The notes under the pieces are model-generated. The model was given only the letters and a program-made list of their open reading frames with translations. It was not told the origin of the DNA and ran no database searches. 64,000 nt of DNA from Hyalella azteca (taxonomy: Eukaryota; Arthropoda; Malacostraca; Amphipoda; Hyalellidae): contig NW_025938158.1 in assembly GCF_000764305.2 (NCBI RefSeq), positions 205,601 to 269,600 on the forward strand, written 5' to 3'. The position numbers were made by a program, and so were the translations under genes. Below are positions 1-10,300 of this stretch, in pieces; the first letter of the stretch is position 1, and every line of letters begins with the position of its first letter.

Positions 1-305
1 CTCAGAAGCCTGGTAACGAGGGTTACCCTCAGTAGCCTGTCAATGAGGATTACCCTCAGAAGCCTGGTAACGAGGGTTACCCTCAGAAGCCTGTCAATGA
101 GGATTACCCTCAGAAGCCTGGTAACGAGGGTTACCCTCAGAAGCCTGTCAATGAGGGTTACCCTCAGAAGCCTGGTAACGAGGGTTACCCTCAGAAGCCT
201 GTCAATGAGGATTACCCTCAGAAGCCTGGTAACGAGGGTTACTCTCAGAAGCCTGGTAATGAGGGTTACTCTCAGAAGCCTGGTAACGAGGATTATCCAC
301 AGTAG
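1..305 (+). CDS. 3' end of a YPQKPGNEG-repeat protein gene (partial, possibly broken)
   Basis: The stretch is about eleven copies of a 27-bp unit, in two alternating versions, so the longer period is 54 bp. Read in the frame that ends at TAG 303-305 it gives nine-residue units, YPQKPGNEG alternating with YPQKPVNED, ending DYPQ-stop. This composition (Pro, Gln, Gly, Asn, Tyr) is typical of secreted, unfolded structural or adhesive repeat proteins. The last two units carry TCT (Ser) in place of CCT. The frame is interrupted by TAG at 33-35, which arises from one base change (AAG to TAG) in a unit that is otherwise normal. The gene would start left of the window. A second frame (LRSLVTRVT units) is also open, but only because the unit length is a multiple of three. 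It could be a pseudogene end, a polymorphic stop or a base error. Confidence 0.45.
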
Positions 306-599
306 ACGCAGGGTTCAATAATTTACTTGATCAAATGAATTGAATTTGAATTAATTTGGTTTTAAATATCAGTTCCTAATTCATGTTGGATTTGGTAATA
401 TAAATTTGAATGATTTACTAGGTTAAAACTTGAATGATTGACGATCTAATCCACAGCATTGAGAAAACCGATAATTAATGAAAAATGTGCGTAATTGTTG
501 GTCTTTCTACTTAATTATTGAGTTCAATAATAAAGTTCATTTAGTTAAATACCGACTAGAATGTTTGTTGAATAACTGCTGACATGCCGCCTGATATTT
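306..599. other. AT-rich non-coding stretch
   Basis: No open frame or repeat of note. If 1-305 is coding this would be its 3' flank. ATTAATG and AATAATAAAG motifs near 460-535 could serve as polyadenylation signals, but none is a clear choice. Confidence 0.3.
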
Positions 600-639
600 T
601 CAATAGGGTAGCTGAGGCTGGGAGCTGCCGTATGCAGAT

Positions 640-792
640 GTGTGGGAAACTCCCACGCTATGCAGCCATGCCATGCATAGTATGCAGGTATGCTGACACT
701 GCATGCCCTGCATAGTATGCAGTGCCCTGACACTGCATACCGGCATGGTATGCAGGAATGCTGACACGGCATAGCCAGCATAGCGTATATTA
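640..792. repeat. Palindrome-rich ~35-bp repeat, about three copies
   Basis: Imperfect copies of a unit containing GCATAGTATGCAG, then TGCTGACACTGCAT. The core CTGCATAGTATGCAG (around 707-721) is a 7-1-7 inverted repeat, so each copy can fold. Short frames on the minus strand here follow from the repeat and are not supported as genes. Confidence 0.6.
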
Positions 793-799
793 TTGACTT

Positions 800-1258
800 G
801 GTCAAGGGGGCCTTGTCTTGCTGAAGCTATTAATTTGATCATGTGTTCATAGGCTATTGATTTCTCAGATTACTTAACAATCGGAGCAAATAATGCAGTG
901 CTTTACCTCTTCATTCATTACGCTCCCTAATCAGAGCAACTCCCATGAAGTAAATCTTCGAATTCATTTTCAATCAAGCCCCCCTTTGGGTTCTAAATAA
1001 CGATCAATTCAAGACACATTAAGTCGTCCTATATGGGAATTATCTTGCAGAGTACGAGCCATGATTGCTTTTTTATTTTCATTGACCGCTGCGCTACACC
1101 AGCCAGCCACGCCCCTGCAATGGGTGAACTCAACCTCAATGTGCATCTTGTGCAAAATTTCAACGCAAAAACACTAAGTTAAACTGAAAAAACACTAACT
1201 TAAACTGCAAGCGGGCAGTTGAGCATTCATATGCACTCAATGCGACCGCAGCAGCTGC
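800..1258. other. Non-coding spacer
   Basis: Mixed sequence with no supported gene, RNA or element. The pair AACACTAAGTTAAACTG / AACACTAACTTAAACTG at about 1,170-1,210 is a short direct duplication. Confidence 0.3.
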
Positions 1259-1278
1259 ATGTTGCCGACGTGTTCCCA

Positions 1279-1412
1279 TGATAACCATTACCATAACGAG
1301 ACTTGCAACAATAACCATTACCATAACGAGACCTGCAACAATAACCATTACCATAACGAGACCTGCAACAATAATCATTATTCTAACGACAACAATAACC
1401 ATAACCATCAGC
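1279..1412 (+). repeat. 30-bp minisatellite, three good copies and one degenerate
   Basis: Copies begin at 1,281, 1,311 and 1,341, each starting ATAACCATTACCATAACGAG followed by ACYTGCAACA. A fourth copy from 1,371 is diverged, and the array runs out in CAACAATAACCATAACCATC. The unit length is a multiple of three, so open frames on both strands are expected and are not evidence of a gene. Confidence 0.8.
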
Positions 1413-1487
1413 TGGCTGACCGCGCCGGCATCAGAGGCCCTCTTTAATGTGGAGAGTATCAATCAAGTGCGACATCAGTGCGTCGGT

Positions 1488-1738
1488 ACGCACCGAAATG
1501 CGCCGGAAATCGCCGACATGCTCCAGAATGCACCAAAACGCGCCGAAATACGCGGGAACGCTGCGGAATGCGCCGAAATGGGCCGGAATACAGCGGAATG
1601 CTCCGACATGCTCCGGAATACGCCGAAATTAAAGTGCCGGAATGCACCAAAGTGCCCCGATATGCGCCGGAAATCGCCGACATACTGCGGAATGCACCGA
1701 AACGCGCCGAAATGCGCCGGAATGCACCAAAATGCTTA
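1488..1738. repeat. Degenerate 10-bp GC-rich minisatellite
   Basis: About 24 units of the form GAAATGCGCC / GGAATGCACC / GACATGCTCC. It is far richer in GC than its surroundings. Substitutions are frequent but the 10-bp register is held almost throughout; one TTAA insertion at about 1,628 shifts it. The overlapping frames on both strands are by-products of this composition. Confidence 0.75.
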
Positions 1739-1983
1739 ATTTCCCCCTAACGAGATCACTTCCAGATTCGGAAACTTGCGCGCGGCTAAGCTTAACGTGC
1801 ACTAAAAAGTTGAAAACATTTTTAGGAATTTAAATTCCTGCACCAAAACGTTGAAATTTTTCCAACGCATGTTTTTGATGTGGGTTGGAATACGGAGCCA
1901 ATATAAATTTCAGAACAAAAGAGTTAACTGCGAATTCAAGCAACAATTTTTTAATAAATCAGGAATTTTCCGTTTGGTAAGTT

Positions 1984-2475
1984 TTGTCTACACAAGCTTC
2001 ATCTACACCAGCTTCATCTACACAAGCTTCATCTACACAAGCTTCATCTACACAAGCTTCATCTACACAAGCTTCATCTACACAAGCTTCATCTACACAA
2101 GCTTCATCTACACAAGCTTTATCTACGCAAGCTTAATCAACACAAGTTTCATCTACACAAGCTTCATCTACACAAGCTTCATCTACATAAGCTTCATCTA
2201 CGCAGGCTTCAGCTACACAAGCTTCTTCCACACAAGCTTCATCTACGAAAGCTTCATCTACACAAGCTTCATCTACAAAAGCTTCATCTACACAAGCTTC
2301 ATCTACACAAGCTTCATCTACACAAGCTTCATCTACACAAGCTTCATCTACNGCTTTGTCTACACAAGCTTTGTCTACACAAGCTTTGTCTACACAGGCT
2401 TTGTCTACACAAGCTTTGTCTACACAAGCTTTGTCTACACAAGCTTTGTCTACACAAGCTATGTCTACACAAACT
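1984..2475. repeat. 15-bp minisatellite (TTCATCTACACAAGC), about 33 copies
   Basis: The unit contains AAGCTT at each junction. The left block uses TTCATCTACACAAGC; right of the N at 2,352 the unit switches to TTTGTCTACACAAGC. One frame (SFIYT units) stays open because 15 is divisible by three. The Ser/Thr-rich frame (ASSTQ units, mucin-like) is broken by TAA near 2,132 and again where CACAAG is replaced by CATAAG. I therefore treat the array as non-coding. The N is an assembly gap, so the copy number is uncertain. Confidence 0.8.
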
Positions 2476-2479
2476 CTTC

Positions 2480-3235
2480 ACTAATTTGCTTATTAGCCAA
2501 GCTAGGAAATACATTGGAAGTTTTCATGGATATTTTCCAACACTCACAACTAATAAACTACCTAACATTATTTCCTCTGAGTAGTACAGAAGTGACAACA
2601 TTATTCCATGGCTGAAAATGTAGCTGCACAAATAGGTTAAAATAGTTAAGACAAATATTGAGTTAAATCATTCACTGCTTACGTTGGTGACCTCCACTCC
2701 AAACGTGCACTGCACATGTTCATAAGAACTTCTTCAATCTTGGCATGTGAGATGGCATTAAAATTGTATCAAGGTTTGATCCCTATCAAAATTAAATCGC
2801 CCAGTTGACTTGTCTGAAAATGCAGATTTTAGAATGTTAAATCAATTCGAAATGGTACAGTAACCTATTCATATTAGGCAATAACCGCTGTGAAATACTT
2901 TTTTATAATAAACTCATAAATTAATGCCATCCTGGAGTTGGTGAATATATATTGAACAATTAAAACGTCGAAATGAAAAGAAAAATCGAACGTAAAGAAA
3001 CACTTTCACCGTCCCTGCTCTAAAATGCCCGTTTTCTTCGTTGCCAAATTTTCTAACCAAGTGTTTGATGGCGAACAAATGTGACGAAAAGATTAAGTTA
3101 TGTGAGAGATGGTACGACTTTTGTTGTTCCTTTTTGTGATGCATCCTGCTGCCTCCTACTACTGCATCCGAAATAAAAATTTTGTTAAGAATATGCTGAG
3201 GCCACAGACTTCATATTGAGGAAATTCTGTTGATA
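2480..3235. other. Non-coding spacer between minisatellite and LINE
   Basis: AT-rich, no supported gene. The minus-strand frame at 2,914-3,144 has no recognisable motif and its composition matches the surroundings. Confidence 0.3.
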
Positions 3236-3239
3236 ATTA

Positions 3240-4490
3240 ATGTCTGAAGTTGCTGCAGTCTACCCTGATGTCCTGAAACGAGACCGTGTCATTCCAGCTT
3301 GTAAATCCGGCAGCTCTAATAATGTGACTTACAAATTTGCTTGACAAATTTCGCTTATATCTGATAATCAATTTGGCTTCCGTTAGGTCACTCACACGAC
3401 TATAGAAATATTCTATTTAATCCAAGATCTAATTAGGGCATTCCATACTTAAAACCTATGTGTTGATCTTTTTCTCGATTTGCAAAAAACCTTCGATTGC
3501 GAATATCGTTAAATTTTTCTAAGTAAACTTTACCGATATGGTATCAGGGGTCATTTTCAGTCATTAATTCACTTATATCTAACTAATAGAGAACAATACG
3601 TTTCATTGAACAAGTTCAGATCACCTATTAGACCAATTACGATTGTACCACAGGACTTAGTTCTTGCACCTCATTTCTTTAACATTTTTATAAATGATAT
3701 TCCCTCTTCTTTTAACGTGAACTGCAAGCTCTTTGCTGATGACGCTGTATTTTATATCTCTAGAAGTACCTAACATGACGCATGTGATAGTATATCGGGG
3801 CTGCCTGGGAATTATAGTCAAGTTGGTTATTAGACAACAAGTTAGTGGCGCACGCTGATAAAACTAAACTGATGTTTTTTACTCCGAAACCCGTTTCAGT
3901 TTTTGGAACATCCCCTTCAATTTAACAATTTCAGATTGGGTCGACGATTTTTTATATCTGACTTTATCCTCGACAATTAACAATATTTCTTTTAAAAATA
4001 CATTACCTACAATTGACAGGCTACATGCTCTATTCAGCTCTTGCCTTTCTCCTCATTGAAATTTTTTTTTTATTCATTGTTTTTATCTAAACTTTCAAAC
4101 ACAGTCGTCACGTTAATTAAAAATAGACGTCACGTTAAGTAATAAGTCAATCTTTAGGGCTAGATAAATTAGCAATATCCCGTTACTCGTACCACCGAAT
4201 TATATAGGCAGTCGAAAATCTTAAAACTGGATGATATGTTCAGATTTCAACTTTAAAAATTCGTGAATAGGGCACTTTTTCATTACAAATGTCCTTTTGA
4301 ATCTGTTTTCGTCCCTTTTGTTCCTCGCCACATTACCATAACCGAGGCGTACGCTTTAATTTAAGCCTGTTCGCTTGGAAATAGAAAAACACGCTACAGT
4401 TTTCAATTGTGTAAAATATTTTAATGAGTTGCTGGACGATTCCAAAAAATAATGTTTCAAATTCTTTTTAAAAATGTAATTCCGTGATTT
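3240..4490 (+). pseudogene. Decayed LINE reverse transcriptase and 3' end
   Basis: Reading across frameshifts and stops gives the ordered blocks of a non-LTR retrotransposon reverse transcriptase: DNQFGFR...THTTIE (about 3,365-3,405), LFLDLQKTFD (about 3,468-3,500, family DLSKAFD), REQYVSL then VPQDLVLAPHFFNIFINDIP (about 3,590-3,710, family PQGSxLGPLLFxxYINDLP) and CKLFADDAVFYIS (about 3,725-3,765, the catalytic FADD box). These are followed by WLLDNKLVAHADKTKLMFF at about 3,820-3,880. Further on, LKLDDMFRFQL..FVNRALFHYK (about 4,218-4,285) and a matching tail (to about 4,470) fit the C-terminal region of CR1/Jockey-group LINEs. The coding part up to about 3,240 (endonuclease) is missing. 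Many indels show that it is old and inactive. The family placement is from motif order only. Confidence 0.8.
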
Positions 4491-4588
4491 TCTATTAACT
4501 CAGTATTAATTTGATAATGGTTATTATATAGGTTTTTTAGCACAAAGGAGAACCTATTCTTGATGAGCCAGGATGGGGTTTCCACTGT

Positions 4589-4690
4589 TCACTGCTCCTG
4601 GTGGGGGCGGTCGCCCCTGTAGACGTTGTCGGCGAAGCAGCCCCTGGCCACCGACCTGATCAAGTTGTCCGGCAAGCCCAGTAGCGACAT
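4589..4690 (-). CDS. Isolated terminal exon copy of the beta/gamma-crystallin-like gene
   Basis: On the minus strand a CTGCAG acceptor is followed directly by ATG (4,690-4,688) and an open 33-codon exon ending in TGA (4,591-4,589). It matches exon 6 of the plus-strand gene (15,232-15,351) at 26 of 31 aligned residues, including GLPDN and IRSVA..GC and the whole of DNVYRGDRPHQ. The acceptor sequence CTGCAG is also shared. After PHQ it ends EQ-stop, whereas the plus-strand gene runs on GGLGDAVV-stop. The high residue match and unbroken frame suggest either a recent inverted duplication or the last exon of a real paralogue transcribed leftwards. I did not find the matching exon 5 on this strand. 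Confidence 0.6.
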   Translation of the reverse strand: MSLLGLPDNLIRSVARGCFADNVYRGDRPHQEQ

Positions 4691-4699
4691 CTGCAGTAC

Positions 4700-5680
4700 C
4701 GAGTTATAAGTAATTATATCATTAGTTTTCTTAAATTGCACCTTCACCTATCAATTTAAAAGCAAAGAAAACGCAAGTAAATTCACCATGTCTGTACAAA
4801 ATCGTATCGGAGACCAGATTCAGGGTCAGTTAAAGAAAATTGTGGAGAATACAAATACAATCAGCAGTGAAAAATCTAAATATGCACGATAGAGATTAAA
4901 ACTTTGTAACAAAAAAAGACAACGGAATATAAAACTTATCGATTTTCCTAAAAAAAAAAAGAGAATAAGAAGAGAGACAAGGTTTCCGTTCAAAAGGTGC
5001 GTTACTGAGACAAAGTTTCCGTTTAAATAAAAGGTTATTTATTGCAATGTTCAGAGCACATGCAGGAGGCGTATATAGTATTTCCAGTGAGGGTTCTAAG
5101 TTTATAAGATAAGGCCGCTGATAGGCTTGGGAAAAACAGTACATGTTACATAAATATCTTAAATTTCATTTGAATGATATTTTATATACTCAGAATATTC
5201 CGCAATTATTAGATTCCTAATCTTGAGTTTCAACGAGTTTCGAGAAAACTTATAAAGCAATTACGTTGATGGCGTCGGCGCTTCTAAGAACTAAGTCACG
5301 ACCAGCGGGGAATATTTCAATGTCATCATTTATAGTATCATCTGTCATGTGTGGGCTCTCAAGCAGGAAAATTATTAGATGTTCTAAGATAACTTGATAC
5401 TGTTGTCACGTCAGTAATATTTAACTGATTGACTGATGTATGTCGTTGTGTTATCACTGTTATCGTTGTTATGGTTTTCATAGTTGAAATAGCATCGGTT
5501 TAGCAATTTTACTCTATACCCGTTATTGAACGACTCGTAACACTTGCATTACAAATAAGTTCAAAGGCACTTCATAAATTCTACGAGCTGAAAAGACTTC
5601 TGTCTGTAAATTATTTGCAGATTTTCCTCTACTTTTACTCTGATTTAATTTCTCACTTGAAAATAGTCGTAAATGAGAAG
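4700..5680. other. Non-coding spacer
   Basis: AT-rich. A poly-A run at 4,951-4,960 and short duplicated phrases (ACAAGGTTTCCGTTCAAA / ACAAAGTTTCCGTTTAAA at about 4,978-5,028) are visible. The minus-strand frame 4,896-5,144 includes that duplication and is not supported as a gene. Confidence 0.3.
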
Positions 5681-5684
5681 CACT

Positions 5685-6726
5685 GGGCAGAGATTAACGA
5701 AACTTCGCTAAGTACACGTAACTTTTCGTACTTACGTTCAAAAAGTTTCGTATTGCGTAAGTCAGTCAAAATTTGGCATTAACAAAACTGTCTTACGCAA
5801 GACTCATCTGAAAAGGTATTATCGAAACCATCCAACTAATTGACCAATCAGAGGTTTCGAATTTGCCATTTCTAGGATTTTAGCTCCTGTCGACTGATCA
5901 GTGCGCAGTGCGCGTGGATGGAAGGAGGTTGTGTCGTGTCAGCGTCATCTGCGTTGACTGACTAGGGAGCATATGGAGAAATGAGTAAGACGTTGTCTAA
6001 ATAGCAATGACAACGCCTTGATTGTAATTTTTTGCAGTCAAGGCAAAAAATTACATTTTTCCCATTCAAAATTTGAGGACTTTTTAGAGAGCTACCTAGA
6101 ATTTAGAACATTTTGTGAGTTGGAGTTCAACTATCAGCGGAGAAAGAAAGGAATTTGTGTGCGTAGCTAGAAAAATGATTGGCTTGTCAAACTCCACTTA
6201 GTTTTGAATCAAAAAGTAATGAAGATATTATTTTAGTGAATGATCATAAAACTCCTAGATATGAATATCAATATTTGCTTGCAAATTATAGCACAAAAGG
6301 AAAAGAAATTAGCTGGCGGAACTTAACTTAATTAACTAACTTAACTAACTAACTTAACTAATTGACTTAACTTAATTAATAGAACTGGAACTTAATTGAA
6401 ATTTTCTTCTCAAAAAGCACCATTTAGCTTTAGCACGATCACATATTATGCTTATGTTGAATTATTGACAAAATTCTACCACAATTTACCGTGTTGCAAG
6501 TAAATCAATAGTTTTATATTGCTTCGGCACACTCAAAACGTCTACGTAACTCCACTTACGACACCTCCGAGCAGGCGTAGAGCTACATGTACGTACTGCT
6601 TCTTGAACGTAGCTTGCCGCGCATATGTTTTGATAATACCACCGCTAGAGTTACTTCTTCATATCAGCACTTACGCCACACGTAAGTCGCTACGTGTACT
6701 TAGCGATGTTTTGATAATCCGGCCCC
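5685..6726. mobile_element. Longer DNA-transposon copy of the GGGGCCG-TIR family (1,042 bp)
   Basis: The right end TTTTGATAATCCGGCCCC (to 6,726) is the same terminal sequence as the 238-bp element at 10,712-10,949. The left end GGGCAGAGATTAACGAAACT (5,685) is a diverged copy of the inverted terminus. The left ~145 bp (including TTTGGCATTAACAAAACT) and the right ~130 bp (including GATAATACCACCGCTAG) align in order with the two halves of the small element read in reverse. The 5,830-6,590 middle is extra. It holds (TTAAC)n at 6,320-6,380 and no intact transposase. It is either a longer relative of the small element or a small element with an insertion. Confidence 0.6.
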
Positions 6727-7234
6727 TGATCGTTCAAGGCGTTCCAGCCTCAAATTCGTCCTGAGAATTTATGTAAAGAGCGGAAAGTGTGAAAATACAT
6801 GTATCTCAATTTCATATAAATTCTTCCTGTAACATTTTTGTCCCAACGCTTAGTTGCCTTATTTTATCAATATAGAAGTTTACTTGGCAGTTCAAACCCT
6901 TCATTCTCTGTTCACACGTGCCTTCGAAGCGTACTATTTTGATAAGTTGAATCGAATTTTTAATCGAAATGTTTCAATTATTAATTAAAAATTCAATATT
7001 TTCTATTAATCGTACAGAAATGTACATATTGTCCGAAGATCCTTAATAAAACATTTGAAAGTACACGAGTTGAAAATTCGCCTGGCCTTCTTTATCTTAT
7101 CTTAGATAACCTCGTTATCTAAGACATAAGAAGTTAGCAGGGAAACTTCATAACTTCGTTTAGTGAGAATTCCGGACGATAATTTAGACGATATTTTGAT
7201 TAGAAACGTTAATTATTTGGACGGGAAGCCAATT

Positions 7235-7270
7235 CTTTATAACACATGCCAGTTCTCACGCGGTAATCAC
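7235..7270 (+). promoter_or_regulatory. Possible core promoter (TATA box and initiator) of the crystallin-like gene
   Basis: TTTATAA at about 7,236-7,242 lies about 30 bp before ATCACTG (TCACT, near 7,265), an arthropod-type initiator. This would give a 5' UTR of about 120 nt before ATG 7,386. It rests on spacing and motif only. Confidence 0.3.
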
Positions 7271-7385
7271 TGGACGAAGTGGTCCTTGACAAGCCCCTGA
7301 GGAGACACCTTCAAGTGCCCCGATGGTGAAAATAAAGCAAGTGTGCAGCCAAGCTTTGGTCATTGCAGGCCGCGAAGTTAACAAG

Positions 7386-10300
7386 ATGGGAGCTTACGTG
7401 CACCTCTTCCTTTCATTTCTTGCCGTGATATCTAACTACAACGCCCAAGCCTTCGGTGAGGCTCCTTGAGATGGTAGCTGGGATTTTTGAGATGAAGGCA
7501 ATTGAAGGAGAAGTTAAAGCAAATGTCATAACAATACGATTTTTAACTCTCTTGATTTATGACTCAGAATTTGTAAACACGACATTAGTATTGTTAATTT
7601 GTGAGATATTTTTTGTGTACAGTGAGTGTGGAAACTACATTTAAATTGTGGATTACGAAATTTTGAATTCTAAAATTGTTCACTAGGAAGCAATATTAAA
7701 CTTTTAAATGTGGTCCAAAAATTCAAGCCGCCCCAGTTTCTTTCATAAATAAAACTAGAAAATGAACGTCTCGACTCTGGCATCTGGTACTTTGAGTCTC
7801 AGTCGAAAAAACGGCCTATTCCTCGAATAAAAGACGACCTATTCCTCGAATGAAAGACGACATATTCCTCGAATAACATTCGACCTATTCCTCGAATAAA
7901 AGACGAACTATTCCTCGAATAAAAGACAAACTATTCCTCGCATAAAAGACAAACTATTCCTCGAATAACATAAAGCCGAAAAACGAAAAGACGACCGGCA
8001 AGTTGCGCCAACTTCCGTAACTTGTACTGACAACTCCTTTTGCCACTTGCGTGTGTTGCTTCCTTTAAAGCCATATTGAGGGCTTATTGCATGCAGATAT
8101 GCACAAATATATAATTAAAAATATACAGGTTTTCATGGTCGATACGCGAAAACTTGACCGGCCGACTGGCAGGAAAATTACTTTAATTGGACATTAATGT
8201 TAGTGTTCCGTTGAAATGTCGTTGTCGTTCCTGATTGGTTTATGGAATAAAGTTGCAGGCTTTTTTTCTTTGAGAAGTTTTTGGGTCGAAGGTACTTTGA
8301 TCAAATCAATAGGCACCATTGCATCTCGAATTTTTGGACCTCAAATAATCTCCCAGAAAAGTTAACGACAATATCATGTTGTTACTTGCTGAGATGCAGC
8401 TGAAACATCTCCATTCTTTGTGTCTAAGCAAAATTAGTCTAGCTTGGTTCATGGAAATTAATTTGGTTCACTACTTCCTAAAAGTTGCATATACTTTTTG
8501 ACCCGCATCGAGCTGTGACGCGTGCGGCAGATTTGCCTGGCAACTCCCATGCACTTATACCGTATCGTGATGTTGATGCAAATTTCGGTGGTTGCTGTCA
8601 TGAACTTTTACATCAATTCCTCTCAGTCGTCACGTTGCTTCATAACATTGCCACCAAAATATTGGCACGGGATTAAAGTCGTAGTCTTCGATAGACTAAA
8701 TCCAAATTTACGTTAAAAATAATCCACTTTGAGGTTGTTGCTTGTTGCGAGCATCCAAAAAATAAGTCCTAAAACTCGTATTATGCAATTATCGCCATCA
8801 GACATCCCCGACCGGCGGTACCTGAAAGCCTACATCAGCGATGATCCCGACGGCCCCTACCACGAGTTCCTGGACTACTCCCCCGACCTGAGGGACCAGG
8901 GCCTCGATAACTCCATTAAACGCGTCTGCTTGACTGGATTGTGAGCAACCTATTCACGCGCGGCTTCGTTGAACTCATTAAAAGCATCATGGGCAATGCA
9001 TGAACGCCATAAATCTACCAGTGATTTACAGCGGATAATCCGTACATTTCAGAATTAGCTCTCAACCCCCGCTCCTCAGTCAACTCACCTTCGACAGATT
9101 GAATAGATTGATTCCACCTCACTTTTTCTTACAGAGCTCATATATAGGTAATAGTGCACAGCTATCATCTCTTCAGTAGTGGTGCACGGTTGTAGTTTCA
9201 TTGGTATACTTTGGCCTTTTGTCATTTCGAAAAGTGATATATATCTGCCTACAATTCGTATTTGCAATTAAGATGCATTAGGTTTGTTTGCTTGATGAAT
9301 GTAAAAAAGAATGCTAAAAGGGTATAAATTTTACTGATTAAAAATTTCAACATTCCTGCTTTCAGTTGGTTGTTATACTCAGATTACAACTACAGTGAGG
9401 AGTCCAGTGAAAGATTGGGACCGGTTCATGTCAACGGTTGCGAAGCCTTGCCACCCTCATTATCAGTGAGCAAACAACGAATTTGATTTAGCATTAATAC
9501 CACGAGTGAAATGTTCTCTGATAAATGCAAAACTTTAAATTATCCAATATTAATATTTCAACAATTACAATACTATCACCTTTCAGACGTCGTCTCTACG
9601 GTACGCGGGCAGCCCCTACCACCTGGACGACTCCTACTACAACCTCTACGAGGGCATCAAATACCGCGGGCAGGAATTCAGGGGCAACACCAACGCCGAC
9701 TCGTTGCTGGAATTCGACTTGAGGATGTCTTCTGTGATCATATGTGGACAGTCGCCGTGGACTTTCTTCACGTACGTTGAAACAACTGGGATTGTGTTTT
9801 ATCATTAAAGTAATTTTACAGGTTTTCAATGAAATTACGTGGTTTAAAAATAGAATTGAGACTTGCACAGTTTCGAGACATGTTGATTTCAACAGACAAA
9901 ACACAATTTTATAGCCTTGCTGTTATCGGCGGATGACTTATTGCCATCTTACTACAAGAGAAGCCATCATCATGCAAATATCCATGCAGTGAGGCAATAA
10001 GCTCGTACAGTGATGCAGCTAATGGTCAATAAATCAACAATAAATCCAGCCAATTACATTGAAACCAGTTAACACCAACTGGCCAAATGGGACGCCTGTC
10101 GGAGACCACCACTGCCGTGCTTCGAATGGACTATCATGATCCCTTCCCTGAAGAACCTAGCCTACAACACTTCTTGACTGTAACATTATTAGGAGCACGC
10201 CACCAGACAGATCATATCCATTAAATTAGATCAATCAGCCTACAGGAAAATAGCCTGAAGTCGTATGGCCCAGCGTCGTCTGCCAATACGCGAAAAAATT

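Noticed and set aside
1278..1750. Frames of 60-153 codons on both strands
   Set aside because: They span the 30-bp and 10-bp minisatellites and owe their length to them.
1851..2615. 254-codon frame with SFIYT units as a gene
   Set aside because: The unit is 15 bp, so any stop-free unit gives an open frame. The frame crosses an N, and its unique ends have no protein-like features.
9511..9904. Frames on both strands over exon 4 (for example 9,596-9,904, -)
   Set aside because: They are shadows of exon 4 in other registers; the crystallin reading with matching splice phases explains the base use.
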